Positions 48,098-55,983 are shown, numbered from the stretch's first letter. The stretch is 64,000 nucleotides of DNA from Limimaricola variabilis (GCF_014195545.1 NZ_JACIBX010000003.1:124001-188000), one strand, 5' to 3'. Notes: generated by a model not told the origin, from the letters alone. Numbers and translations are program-made.

Positions 48098-48172
48098 TGG
48101 GGTGTAGCCAAGTGGTAAGGCAGCGGTTTTTGGTACCGTGTACCGTAGGTTCGAATCCTACCACCCCAGCCA
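48098..48172 (+). tRNA. tRNA-Gln (TTG)
   Basis: Acceptor TGGGGTG / CACCCCA with G73, D arm, anticodon stem GCGGT / ACCGT and loop TTTTGGT giving anticodon TTG, T arm GTAGG-TTCGAAT-CCTAC, and encoded CCA. U1:A72 at the acceptor end is typical of tRNA-Gln. The integrase frame begins at its last base, so this is the probable chromosomal attachment site. Confidence 0.95.
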
Positions 48173-50433
48173 TGAAATCCCGAAAAGACAGACAGCACAG
48201 AGACTTAGCGTCTCCCATACCGTCGCGTGGCAGAGGTTCCACCCGGGGTGTGACACAAACTGTGACACAAAACGCCGCTGTGGACCGTCAATCCCGGGGC
48301 GCAGTGCGCCGACCCCGCCCGCGACCCGCCGGCCCCTACCTTCAGCTCAGGGGACAGACCTACTACTTCCGCAAACGTTTACCCAACGTCATCGCAGAAA
48401 TATCCGGCAAGAAGCTCCTGGTTCTCTCCCTTCGGACACCTCTGCTGTCCGAGGCGATGGGTCGTGCGGCTTGTCTCCTCGCCGTTCTAAAACGCGAAGA
48501 GACACGACTGATGACCGAGACGACGCTGGACAGCATCCCCGAAGGCAAAATTCATACAATCCTGACCGAACTGCTGCGTCGGACGCTTGCCCGCATCATC
48601 TCCGAGCAGGACGCCGCGTCTGAGCTCTCCGACGCCGACATCGATGCTCGCATCCACCGACTCGAAACGGAAAGCGTGACGCTCAAGCGCAAGGCGCGGC
48701 GCAATGATTTTGCGCTCGTAGAACCGATGGTCGCCGATGCCGCGGGGGCATGCAACATAGCCCTTGGAGACTCCATTCCGCACGACCTTGGACGCCGTGC
48801 CGTAGATCTCATCAGGCAGCTGATGGATCTCGAGGGACGCGCCGCCGACGGCGAAGACGCGCGCACCATCGCGGAGCCGCTCGTCGGGCATCATTCGACA
48901 GTGTCCGTCGACACCTTCGTGACGTCACCGCAGGTGTCGCTTTCGGAGTGCTGGAGCCAGGCGCTCAAGCTGTATCCGTCCAAGTCGATGAAGGGGAACA
49001 TCGACGCGATCGCTAAACTCGCCCTAACATACTTCGGCGATGTTCCGGCCCCCACGATCCGGGATGAGGACCAAGAAAATTTCTTCGCGTGGATGGCGCG
49101 CCTGCCAAAGGACCACGGCAAGAAGCACGGCAAGAACCGCTTCTGTCGCCTGACCCCGAAACATCCCGAGAAATACCAGCGCACAAAGGATGACGAGATC
49201 GCGATCGCCGACCTGGCGGACGAAGAGATCATGAGGACGATCCGCGGCCACAATCATCTCTCGAATGTCGAAAAGCGTGCCTTGCTCGCAGAGCAGCTCA
49301 CCCCTCGGCTGACAATGCAGACCTTGAAGCGCAATCGCGATGGCCTGTCGCGCATGTTCCGCGCTGCAAAGGACTTGGGATGCAAGAATGCACCCGATGC
49401 GATTTCCTACAAGGCTGTAGGGCGCGCCGTGGCCACTGCGGCCCCCGATGATCCGCTCTATGTCCGTGTGACGCGTCCCAAGCTTCGCATGCCATGGACC
49501 GAGGAGCGTCTACGACGCTTCCTGACGTCGCCGATCTATACCGGGTGCTTTTCCGAGCACCGCCGTTGGAGACCTGGTACGACCATCATCCGGGACTCGC
49601 TCTACTGGGTACCTCTGATCGTGCTCACGATCGGCAGCCGCATCGAGGAAATCCTCCTGCTAAAGCGCTCGAACTTCGTGCGTCGCAATGGGGTCGACTG
49701 TCTGGCGATCGGGCTCGATTGCGACCAACATGGCAAGACCGAAGACGCAAGCCGCGTGATTCCTATCCCGCAATCCTTGCTCGACCTTGGATTTGCGGAC
49801 TGGATCAGAGGATTGGGAGACGAGCATGGTCCGCTACTGTTCCCTGAGGCGGCCCGGCGTTCAGAGATCGACGATCTCACTGGCCCGTTCAGCAAGGCCT
49901 TGAACCGCATCCTCGATGCGCTGGGGCTCGGTGACTTCGACGAGGATTTCTATGCTCTTCGTAAGACGCTGAGCTCGATGCTGAGCGCTGAAGACGTGGC
50001 AGAGGGACAGCGCCAAGCGATTGCCGGCCACAAGGCTGGCACGATCCTCAACCGGCACTACACAGCGCATCGGACGAAGGAACTGAAGGCTGCCGTCGAC
50101 CGCGCCGACTTCCAACTCCGCATCGAGGAGAGCGGGCAGCACGGCTTCCCCGTCATAACCGGGTGCTCGCTCTCTGGCCAGGACGCCTTAGCTGTCGACG
50201 TCACCCTCGACGACGCCGGTGAGGCCGATGAGATCCGCGTGATCAACTGTGCCACTAAAGACTGCATCTTTGCCTTTGAGCGGCGGGATGCCGCAACGGG
50301 AAAAGCTTTATCCCGCGCGGACCTCCGCAAAGCCGCGACATGCTTCAATGACATCGTGGGAAAGACCTCGCTCGTGCTGCCAAAGCACCACCTCAAGCGC
50401 CTGGCGGTCGAACATTTCCACGCCCTCGGATGA
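48172..50433 (+). CDS. Site-specific tyrosine integrase (DUF6538 N-terminus)
   Basis: Up to 753 residues. The DUF6538-type domain begins at YLQLRGQTYYFRKRLP (near residue 60), a SAM-like core-binding domain follows, then the catalytic domain: Arg I in LTIGSRIEE (near 490), box II as FYALRKT (Tyr where His is usual), AGHKAG, and the Tyr nucleophile in RHYTAH (near 625). The last 110 residues are an unassigned extension. Candidate starts are the ATG at 48172, whose A is the tRNA terminal A, or GTGs at 48250, 48262 and 48280; no strong ribosome-binding site decides. A short direct repeat TGTGACACAAA lies at 48250-48273. Confidence 0.88.
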   Translation: MKSRKDRQHRDLASPIPSRGRGSTRGVTQTVTQNAAVDRQSRGAVRRPRPRPAGPYLQLRGQTYYFRKRLPNVIAEISGKKLLVLSLRTPLLSEAMGRAACLLAVLKREETRLMTETTLDSIPEGKIHTILTELLRRTLARIISEQDAASELSDADIDARIHRLETESVTLKRKARRNDFALVEPMVADAAGACNIALGDSIPHDLGRRAVDLIRQLMDLEGRAADGEDARTIAEPLVGHHSTVSVDTFVTSPQVSLSECWSQALKLYPSKSMKGNIDAIAKLALTYFGDVPAPTIRDEDQENFFAWMARLPKDHGKKHGKNRFCRLTPKHPEKYQRTKDDEIAIADLADEEIMRTIRGHNHLSNVEKRALLAEQLTPRLTMQTLKRNRDGLSRMFRAAKDLGCKNAPDAISYKAVGRAVATAAPDDPLYVRVTRPKLRMPWTEERLRRFLTSPIYTGCFSEHRRWRPGTTIIRDSLYWVPLIVLTIGSRIEEILLLKRSNFVRRNGVDCLAIGLDCDQHGKTEDASRVIPIPQSLLDLGFADWIRGLGDEHGPLLFPEAARRSEIDDLTGPFSKALNRILDALGLGDFDEDFYALRKTLSSMLSAEDVAEGQRQAIAGHKAGTILNRHYTAHRTKELKAAVDRADFQLRIEESGQHGFPVITGCSLSGQDALAVDVTLDDAGEADEIRVINCATKDCIFAFERRDAATGKALSRADLRKAATCFNDIVGKTSLVLPKHHLKRLAVEHFHALG

Positions 50434-50825
50434 GTATGGCCCTTATAGTGCCGATGCGCGCTTCCTGAGCAGGCGATGCGCATCACCGAGGCTTTGGCTG
50501 CACTTGGTGCGGGTGGCTCGCCCGCATGAATCTTCAAGCTTCGGGGATCGGCTCTTACAGCCAAACAAGATAACTTCACGCTCGTGAGCTGTCATGACGC
50601 CGAATGGATCGCACGCGGGGCCTTAAACTACGAGGTCAAGTAGAGTGCGTGGCAACAGCCCCCCGCTCAAGGTAGCCAATAGAGCTTGAAACCTCAGTTC
50701 AGAGCACTCGACACGCAAGCAGCCTGCGATCCGATCGGAACCGGCGGGAGTTAGCGAGACACTGACGTCTGGCCATACAAGTATTTAGGAACTATCGAGA
50801 CAGAAGCACAACCCATAGAGGCTCC
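50434..50825. other. Gene-free stretch after the integrase
   Basis: No frame with coding character on either strand. The opposite-strand frame reaching in from 50751 is antisense to the next gene and has no ribosome-binding site. I see no repeat or hairpin strong enough to name. Confidence 0.4.
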
Positions 50826-51128
50826 ATGACGATCACCGACGCAGAAGACTGGGCATTCACCTTCACCGCGAACTCGATCCGTGACCGGATCAACGACAGA
50901 AAAGAGACGATCGACACGATTGCTTACAATCTGTTCGATCACGATCTGGAGGTCCCATCGGGAAATCGCCTTTCCTTGACCAAACCGAACGATCAGTGTC
51001 CTGCGCTGTATGTCGAGAAGCTCGTCGGCAGCGATTGCTACGACATCGTCATCGAATGGAAAGGTGTGGAGCTGCATCGGAGCCAAATCGAAGAAGAGCT
51101 ACTTTGGTCCATAGAGAAGTTCTTCTGA
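50826..51128 (+). CDS. Hypothetical protein
   Basis: 100 residues, acidic, Ile/Asp-rich, compact-looking, with no membrane segment. The visible pattern is an alpha/beta mix ending in IEEELLWSIEKFF. AGAGG lies about 6 bases before the ATG. I do not recognise the family. It is co-directional with the integrase and the next small gene; cargo of the element. Confidence 0.6.
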   Translation: MTITDAEDWAFTFTANSIRDRINDRKETIDTIAYNLFDHDLEVPSGNRLSLTKPNDQCPALYVEKLVGSDCYDIVIEWKGVELHRSQIEEELLWSIEKFF

Positions 51129-51215
51129 TTGCCATCGCTTCGCGAGCCGCCCCCTCCTACGCGATCCGAAACGGACATTTCTCACGCTTATTCAGCGTCA
51201 GCAAAGAAAGTATGA

Positions 51216-51425
51216 ATGGCACATTTTGTTGGCATCACAGAAGACCAGGACATCCGCGCATCTGGAACAGACATTGACACCGTACAACTCGAAGACGGTG
51301 TGGCCTTCGTCCTGCCTGCCACCCAAGCCCTCTTTCAGGCCGTAAGCCAAGGGGATGTATCGTGGCTGACAATAGACATTGATGGGGTCGAAACAGCCTG
51401 TCTGGAAGAAGAGCGCGAGGCGTAG
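51216..51425 (+). CDS. Hypothetical small acidic protein
   Basis: 69 residues, strongly acidic (MAHFVGITEDQDIRASGTD...), beta-rich with an acidic C-terminus (ETACLEEEREA). AAAGAAAG precedes the ATG. Family unknown. A minus-strand frame overlaps it (51198-51602), but I judge the plus frame more protein-like on composition; the choice is not certain. Confidence 0.5.
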   Translation: MAHFVGITEDQDIRASGTDIDTVQLEDGVAFVLPATQALFQAVSQGDVSWLTIDIDGVETACLEEEREA

Positions 51426-51662
51426 AAATTCTTTGTGAGGCGGGCGGTCGGCATGCGACCCGCTTGCAATCTGACCATCTGGCGCACAAGCATGGCGCGA
51501 CATCGTTCGACGGATCTTCGTATCTGCCGCGAGACTTTCGCGGAGCAGTAGCCCTGTATCGATGTCAGCCATTATCCAACCCTTCACCAACCGCCGCATC
51601 ACAATGCGAACATATGGGCCTCGTCCAGCGTTCTTCCGTAAGCTGGTGGTGTTGCGCGCTCC

Positions 51663-52160
51663 TTACTTCTTCTCCAACGCCGCTCGCCTGGCATCGGCCC
51701 GCGCGCGCCTGATGTCCCACTCGACCTTGTCCCTGGCGCGCTCTGGCGCCCGCCGATCAGCCCATTGGTGGACGCTGATCGCCATTCTCAGCTTGAATTC
51801 GACGAAGCTTTTGAGATCGATGCTGTATTCCTCGGCGAGCCGGATCAGGTCATCTTCGATCCTTAGGGTCACCTCCGAACGTGAGGGCTCGACCGGGGTC
51901 TCACTCTGCTGTTGGCTGTCTTCCTCTGGTGGTCTGGCCGTCTGGGCGTAGAGCCCACCTGCGATGGATGTCCGCTTTGTTTTGGATCTCTTAGGGCGAG
52001 GCTGGACCTTGGCTGGCCCGTCGGTCTCGCTCGTCTGTTTTTTCCCGGGCATGATCGGCCTTTCTCTGCCTGACACTGGACGTCGCACATGCTTCATCCA
52101 TTGTGTCGCTGCTTCAAGCCGGTTTTCGATGGGGTTCAGATCCCCGGCCGCAGAGCTCAT
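51663..52160 (-). CDS. Hypothetical basic protein with ribbon-helix-helix-like segment
   Basis: 165 residues. The first half is Pro/Lys/Arg/Gln-rich and probably disordered. From about residue 100 a strand-helix-helix region appears (SEVTLRIEDDLIRLAEEYSI then DLKSFVEFKLRMAISV), similar in layout to ribbon-helix-helix DNA-binding proteins, followed by an Arg/Ala-rich helix. GAGGAG sits 6 bases before the ATG at 52160 and fixes the start. A transcriptional regulator or partition-type protein is possible. The IS5 copy inserted 65 bases upstream may affect its promoter. Confidence 0.65.
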   Translation of the reverse strand: MSSAAGDLNPIENRLEAATQWMKHVRRPVSGRERPIMPGKKQTSETDGPAKVQPRPKRSKTKRTSIAGGLYAQTARPPEEDSQQQSETPVEPSRSEVTLRIEDDLIRLAEEYSIDLKSFVEFKLRMAISVHQWADRRAPERARDKVEWDIRRARADARRAALEKK

Positions 52161-52225
52161 ATGCGCTCCTCAATCGCGCGGCAGCCATTTGGGTTCGAGA
52201 TCGCGCTTTCAGCCTTGCGGGTCGG

Positions 52226-53279
52226 GGGGTGTTGTTGCAGAACTCAGGCTTGAGGCGCAGTTAGCCCTTTCCCAATTAGGTCATCCCACGCGAACGATTT
52301 CGGCGGCGCCGAGGGCTGAGAAGCGGTTCATGAGGGCGATACGGATGTGGACTTCGGCGGTCTGGCGGTCGGGGTCTCTTGCGGCGATGCGCTCCCCGAA
52401 CGCCTTGAGGCAGCGCATCTTGGCTTCGACAAGGCTGCGGAGGTGGTAGCCGGTCCATCGTTTCCAGAAGGCGCGTCCGAAGTGCCGTGTGGCCCGGAGG
52501 ATGTCGTTGCGGGCCGCAGCGGCCGGTCCATCCTCTTTCCAGGGTCGTCCGTTCTTGCGGATCGGGATGATCGCCGTGGCTTGGCGTTCGATGATCGCGG
52601 TGTGACAGCGACGCGTGTCATAGGCGCCGTCGGCGGTCACGATGCTGATCGGCTCGTCTTCAGGGATCTGGTCGAGCAGGTCCGGAAGGACCGGGCTATC
52701 GCCGTCGCGGCTGGGTGTGAACTCCACGGCGCGAATGTCGGACGTGGCTGTATCCATGGCCAGGTGGATCTTCCGCCACTGGCGACGGCCCTGCGGACCA
52801 TGCTTCCGAGCCTGCCATTCGCCATCGCCCAGGAACTTGATCCCAGTGCTGTCGACGAGCAGGTTGAGCGGGCCATCGGCCCGGCGATACGGGATCTGGA
52901 CGGCCAAGGCCTTCTGACTGCGGCACAGCGTCGAGTAGTCCGGCACCGGCCAGTCCAGACCGGCCATCCGCAACAAGCTGGCCACCATCCCGGCCGTCTG
53001 CCTCAGCGGTAACTTGAACAGGACCTTGATCGACAAGCAGAACTGGATGGCGCCTTCGGAGAAGATCGGGGGACGTCCCGGTTGCCCCTCATGCGGAGCA
53101 AGCCACGTCATCTCCCGGTCCAGCCAGATCAGCAGGGAGCCTCGCTTCCACAGCGCGGCGTTGTAAGCGGACCAGTTCGTCGTGCGGTAGCGGGCAGGCA
53201 TGGGCTTCGTCATGCCGCCCACCTAAGCGGCTGATCCGCTGTGTGAACCGTCAGGCGGGGAGTTCTGCAACAACGCCCC
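52226..53279 (-). mobile_element. IS5-family insertion sequence (IS903-like group)
   Basis: Imperfect terminal inverted repeats: GGGGTGTTGTTGCAGAACTC at 52226-52245, and at 53260-53279 the reverse complement with one mismatch (GGGGCGTTGTTGCAGAACTC). They flank a single intact transposase gene. I could not find a convincing target duplication next to these ends. About 1054 bp. Confidence 0.8.
52281..53213 (-). CDS. IS5-family transposase
   Basis: 310 residues with the DDE catalytic set: NLLVDSTGIKFLG (Asp, near residue 130), VTADGAYDTRRCH (Asp, near 200) and the Y-(2)-R-(3)-E-(6)-K-like YHLRSLVEAKMRCLK (Glu, near 265). The N-terminus (NWSAYNAALWKRGSL) is typical of the IS5/IS903 group. Intact, so possibly active. 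ATG at 53213 preferred over the in-frame GTG at 53222 because of the AGGTGGG site before it. Confidence 0.93.
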   Translation of the reverse strand: MTKPMPARYRTTNWSAYNAALWKRGSLLIWLDREMTWLAPHEGQPGRPPIFSEGAIQFCLSIKVLFKLPLRQTAGMVASLLRMAGLDWPVPDYSTLCRSQKALAVQIPYRRADGPLNLLVDSTGIKFLGDGEWQARKHGPQGRRQWRKIHLAMDTATSDIRAVEFTPSRDGDSPVLPDLLDQIPEDEPISIVTADGAYDTRRCHTAIIERQATAIIPIRKNGRPWKEDGPAAAARNDILRATRHFGRAFWKRWTGYHLRSLVEAKMRCLKAFGERIAARDPDRQTAEVHIRIALMNRFSALGAAEIVRVG

Positions 53280-53556
53280 GACCATGCACTAACAATTAAC
53301 TTGGAGCACTCAGTTGAGGCAGTTCATCCGATTTGATGGTCCATAATAGAGCTTATGTAACAAGGGCGTGTAAGGCGCTCGATGACTGGGGTCATATAGG
53401 AACCGAACTCATACGATTGAGGATGGCGACAGGGACACAGATTCCCGGGCCGTCCCTATAGCCAGACCTCTCACATCGCTGGCGGATGTGACGCGAAAGC
53501 CTCAGTCAGCGCATTCATCTCAACGGTGTTTGGGCAGGATGGTCGCCATGAGGTAG
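53280..53556. other. Gene-free stretch between IS5 and the spanin genes
   Basis: AT-richer sequence with no supportable frame on either strand and no clear promoter or hairpin. It may be the remnant of whatever the IS5 insertion displaced. Confidence 0.4.
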
Positions 53557-53650
53557 ATGTTGGACATCCGCCCTGCGGCTTAGAAGATCATACCCTTCAG
53601 AGTGGCCACCACAATGTTGGACTCCGCCTTCGGGCGGCTTAGAAGATCAT
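53557..53650. repeat. Tandem partial duplication at the 3' end of the Rz1-like gene
   Basis: Two copies 57 bases apart (53557-53591 and 53614-53650): ATGTTGGAC, then a small CCGCC/GGCGG hairpin, then GCGGCTTAGAAGATCAT. The gene's TAA lies in the left copy, while the right copy is read in another frame. The hairpins could be terminators of the minus-strand operon. Confidence 0.6.
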
Positions 53651-53918
53651 CCGAATATGGCTTTCTGCCGATAGGACTATGCCGCAACGCGTCGAGCTTC
53701 TCGCGACAATCCTCGTCCGCTTCCGAGAGATCCAAGACGAAGTCGGAGACGTCATCCTGAGTGTATTTGCCCATCGGCGACGACGGCGCCTGGGAGCACC
53801 GGAGAAGAGCCGCGGGCGGTGATACCGGCATCGGCACCCTCACCATCCTCTCGACGGGTTCAGGGGCCGCACATGCGCCCAGGAGAGCCAGGGCTGGGAT
53901 CATCATCGTCCGGATCAC
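53580..53918 (-). CDS. Rz1-like outer-membrane spanin (lipoprotein)
   Basis: 112 residues from a GTG. A lipobox (ALALLGAC, Cys near residue 16) is followed by a Pro-rich basic stretch (APEPVERMVRVPMPVSPPA) and a short acidic segment (DVSDFVLDLSEADEDCREKL). This is the typical architecture of o-spanins/Rz1-like proteins, which join with an i-spanin to fuse the membranes at phage lysis. It directly follows the i-spanin candidate on the minus strand. The last 30 residues run through a duplicated segment and may be a recent extension. Confidence 0.68.
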   Translation of the reverse strand: MIRTMMIPALALLGACAAPEPVERMVRVPMPVSPPAALLRCSQAPSSPMGKYTQDDVSDFVLDLSEADEDCREKLDALRHSPIGRKPYSDDLLSRPKAESNIVVATLKGMIF

Positions 53919-53932
53919 TGGAGGGCCTCCAG
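53918..53932 (-). promoter_or_regulatory. Hairpin sequestering the Rz1-like ribosome-binding site
   Basis: On the minus strand CTGGAGG-C-CCTCCAG is a perfect inverted repeat that contains the GGAGG Shine-Dalgarno and ends at the first base of the GTG start codon. Translation would require the hairpin to open, for example by a ribosome finishing the upstream gene. Confidence 0.5.
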
Positions 53933-54001
53933 AGAGCCCCTGAGCACCGGGGCGACCTCGCCATCCTCGAGTCCATCCAGACTCTCGCGAGCGGCGCGAT
54001 A

Positions 54002-54373
54002 TCAGCCGGCACGCTCTATCTGTCTATCGAGTTCGGCTTGCACCGCCGCGAGGTCTTTGAGGTGACGCTCGACGAGGGCGACGGCTTCTTCTTCAAGTGA
54101 TCGGATCTCGGCGTCGCGGGCCTCGATAGCTTGCTCCATGACGCCGATCTGCGCGGTCTTTACCCGGGCCTCATTCCGCATCGCGAGGAACTGGGCCACC
54201 AGGGCAACGAGCGCGAGCGTCGGTAGGATTTTAATGAGACGGATGCCGCCGATTGAGCTGCCCGCATGCCCACAATAGAATCCGGAGGGCCGCAGGGTCC
54301 CGTCTAAGTTTTTGATTATTATTATTTTTTCTCGATTCAGGCGGTTGACGCCGACGTCGCAACGCACGGGCAT
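54002..54373 (-). CDS. Rz-like inner-membrane spanin
   Basis: 123 residues from the ATG at 54373, but the true start is uncertain because the first 45 residues are encoded by unusual AT-rich DNA and resemble no spanin N-terminus. The useful part is one hydrophobic helix (IKILPTLALVALVAQFLAM, near residue 48-66) followed by a long charged coiled coil (ARVKTAQIGVMEQAIEARDA and onward to the end). That is i-spanin (Rz) architecture. It pairs with the lipoprotein gene 83 bases downstream. Confidence 0.6.
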   Translation of the reverse strand: MPVRCDVGVNRLNREKIIIIKNLDGTLRPSGFYCGHAGSSIGGIRLIKILPTLALVALVAQFLAMRNEARVKTAQIGVMEQAIEARDAEIRSLEEEAVALVERHLKDLAAVQAELDRQIERAG

Positions 54374-54391
54374 GGTGCGACATTCGCCGGA

Positions 54392-54784
54392 TCAGGGGCA
54401 ATCGTCCTCGTCATCCGACGCGATGGGATCGGTGATCTCCGGGAGCTCCTCGTCGATCGGCTCCCACGCTTCAAGGAGTTGGGTGAGCTTCCCGGCCGGG
54501 GTGCCTCGCTGAGTGGAGGCTATGAACTCGAGCTGCTCGTGGTTCGACATCGCTGCCACTCTTTCGCGGATCAGGTCAGCCCCGGTGACCCCCGGCAAGT
54601 CTTCACGCGAGAAGCCAGCGCGAGGCGATGAGGGATCACGATATCGCTTCACGCGGTGCCGCATGTAGTCAAAGCTCTCGATCTGAAAATCCCATCCCCG
54701 ATACGAGATGTGGGTCAGCGTGCCGTCCTTGAGGTGGAACTCGACCTCCGATGGGTCGATCAGGATCTCCCTCGGATTATCCAT
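54392..54784 (-). CDS. Hypothetical protein, paralogue of the gene at 54973
   Basis: 130 residues. The N-terminal half is beta-rich (SEVEFHLKDGTLTHISYRGW), followed by a helical part with AAMSNHEQLEFIASTQ and an acidic C-terminus (PITDPIASDDEDDCP). The block YRG[WY]-F plus AMSNHE-LEFI-STQ is shared with the 95-aa protein two genes upstream, so the two are related by duplication. Family not recognised. The start overlaps the preceding stop by 8 bases. Confidence 0.65.
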   Translation of the reverse strand: MDNPREILIDPSEVEFHLKDGTLTHISYRGWDFQIESFDYMRHRVKRYRDPSSPRAGFSREDLPGVTGADLIRERVAAMSNHEQLEFIASTQRGTPAGKLTQLLEAWEPIDEELPEITDPIASDDEDDCP

Positions 54785-54980
54785 GCCACGGCCCCGAGAT
54801 CTCAGCGCCGAACGATGCCAGGATCGCGTCTGCATCTTCTTCCAGGCGGTCACACGGGCGCGCACCGCCGAGGCTCCTATTCGGCATGGTGAGCCATTGG
54901 AAGAGCGCCGCACGGCCTCCCCAATCTTCGGAGCGCATCTCATCGAGGCGGGCGATCGTGTCGAGCTCTGCGTCAGTCAT
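54777..54980 (-). CDS. Hypothetical small protein
   Basis: 67 residues, acidic, with one probable helix (MTDAELDTIARLDEMRSEDW) and another near the C-terminus (DRLEEDADAILASFG). It overlaps both neighbours by 8 bases, so translation is likely coupled. No family recognised. Confidence 0.6.
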   Translation of the reverse strand: MTDAELDTIARLDEMRSEDWGGRAALFQWLTMPNRSLGGARPCDRLEEDADAILASFGAEISGPWHG

Positions 54981-55260
54981 TTGTCGCTCCCTGAGTCGTC
55001 GAGATAAACTCGAGGCGCTCGTGGTTGGACATGGCGGCGAAGAGGCTGGAGAGCGTCTCCGCCGCTATACTCTGCGGCGGTCTTTCCGGCTTGAAGGCCA
55101 CGATCTCCGTTGCGGCGCCACGCTTGAACTTTCGAACCCGAAAGAGCTCCAAGACCTTCGCCTCGAACTCATACCCGCGATACCGGACCCGGACGATGCC
55201 AGTCTTTTCGCACGGCTCGCCGATCAGCCTTACCTCCGCCGGGTCGATCTTGATGCTCAC
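54973..55260 (-). CDS. Hypothetical protein, paralogue of the gene at 54392
   Basis: 95 residues. IDPAEVRLIGEPCEKTG then VRVRYRGYEFEAKVLELFRV, followed by a helical AAMSNHERLEFISTTQ end. It shares the strand pattern and the MSNHE[QR]LEFI motif with the 130-aa protein encoded downstream. Start overlaps the DUF433 stop by ATGA. Confidence 0.65.
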   Translation of the reverse strand: MSIKIDPAEVRLIGEPCEKTGIVRVRYRGYEFEAKVLELFRVRKFKRGAATEIVAFKPERPPQSIAAETLSSLFAAMSNHERLEFISTTQGATND

Positions 55261-55475
55261 GGCTTCTGTTCCGCAGGGAAGGCTAAAGCCGCCCGGATGT
55301 CGGCTTGCGTCAGTTCGGGGTAGTCCGCAAGGATTTCAGCCTCACTCATGCCCGACGCCAGCCAATCGAGAATATCGTCCACCGTAATGCGCAGGCCGCG
55401 AATGCAGGGGCGGCCGCCGCGGAGGCCGGGAACTATTGTGACGATGCCTGCCCAAGTTGCCGGTTTCTCGGTCAT
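55257..55475 (-). CDS. DUF433 family protein (antitoxin-like)
   Basis: 72 residues. IVTIVPGLRGGRPCIRGLRI then TVDDILDWLASGMSEAEILADYPELT is the DUF433 winged-helix signature, best known from the antitoxin side of VapBC-like loci with DUF5615 toxins. No DUF5615/PIN-like toxin is next to it. In this operon it may be a DNA-binding regulator. Confidence 0.83.
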   Translation of the reverse strand: MTEKPATWAGIVTIVPGLRGGRPCIRGLRITVDDILDWLASGMSEAEILADYPELTQADIRAALAFPAEQKP

Positions 55476-55552
55476 CACCCCTACCCTCCCATGATATTCG
55501 CGGCATATTCGCGGCGTATTTGTCGGCCTCATCCTGGAACTTGGCGCGGCTC

Positions 55553-55822
55553 TCATCGTCTCCGGGGTGCTCGCCATTCCACCCCTGCCCTCGTGCTCTC
55601 GACGCCGGCCATATACGCCTCCCGCAACATCCTCGCGAGATCGGGCGACCGGCCGCCCATAATATCGACCGGCTCGTGGACGGAGAGTTGGGTCGGGTCG
55701 AATGAGAGAGGGCCGCGCCAACCGCACCTTTCGATTATTGTGCGCTCTTTATCGCACACGGCAACAGCCAGGTCGCCACCGCTAAAGTAGTACCCACGAC
55801 AGTGATCCGCCACGAGATGCAT
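55553..55822 (-). CDS. Hypothetical protein
   Basis: 89 residues: MHLVADHCRGYYFSGGDLAV, a Cys/Arg-containing middle and a basic helical end. I do not recognise it. It precedes DUF433 by 77 bases on the same strand and may belong to the same transcript. Confidence 0.5.
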   Translation of the reverse strand: MHLVADHCRGYYFSGGDLAVAVCDKERTIIERCGWRGPLSFDPTQLSVHEPVDIMGGRSPDLARMLREAYMAGVESTRAGVEWRAPRRR

Positions 55823-55834
55823 GCCATCGTGGCC

Positions 55835-55972
55835 CTACGCCAGTCTAATCCCATGCCTCAGCGAGATCCGCGCCAAGTCATCGAGGAAGGCCTTGATCTG
55901 GGTGGGGGTGGGTGCGTCAGTCTCCTTTTCTTTACAGGGAAATAGGGATAGAGCTGGCGCCGCGGAAATCAC
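55835..55972 (-). CDS. Possible small protein (45 aa, GTG start)
   Basis: The frame reads VISAAPALSLFPCKEKETDA, then PTPTQIKAFLDDLARISLRH and GIRLA. The QIKAFLDDLARISLRHGI part looks like a real amphipathic helix and resembles short phage proteins ending in FLDxLAxLSRxHGI. No good ribosome-binding site for the GTG; the true start may differ. Confidence 0.35.
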   Translation of the reverse strand: MISAAPALSLFPCKEKETDAPTPTQIKAFLDDLARISLRHGIRLA

Positions 55973-55983
55973 CGCGCCCGGCC

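Noticed and set aside
51198-51602. 134-codon minus-strand frame opposite the 69-aa gene.
   Set aside because: It is largely the complement of a more protein-like plus frame and has no clear start signal; the choice is not absolute.
55257-55475. DUF433 gene as half of a toxin-antitoxin pair.
   Set aside because: No DUF5615 or PIN-like partner is adjacent on either side; kept only as a DUF433 protein.
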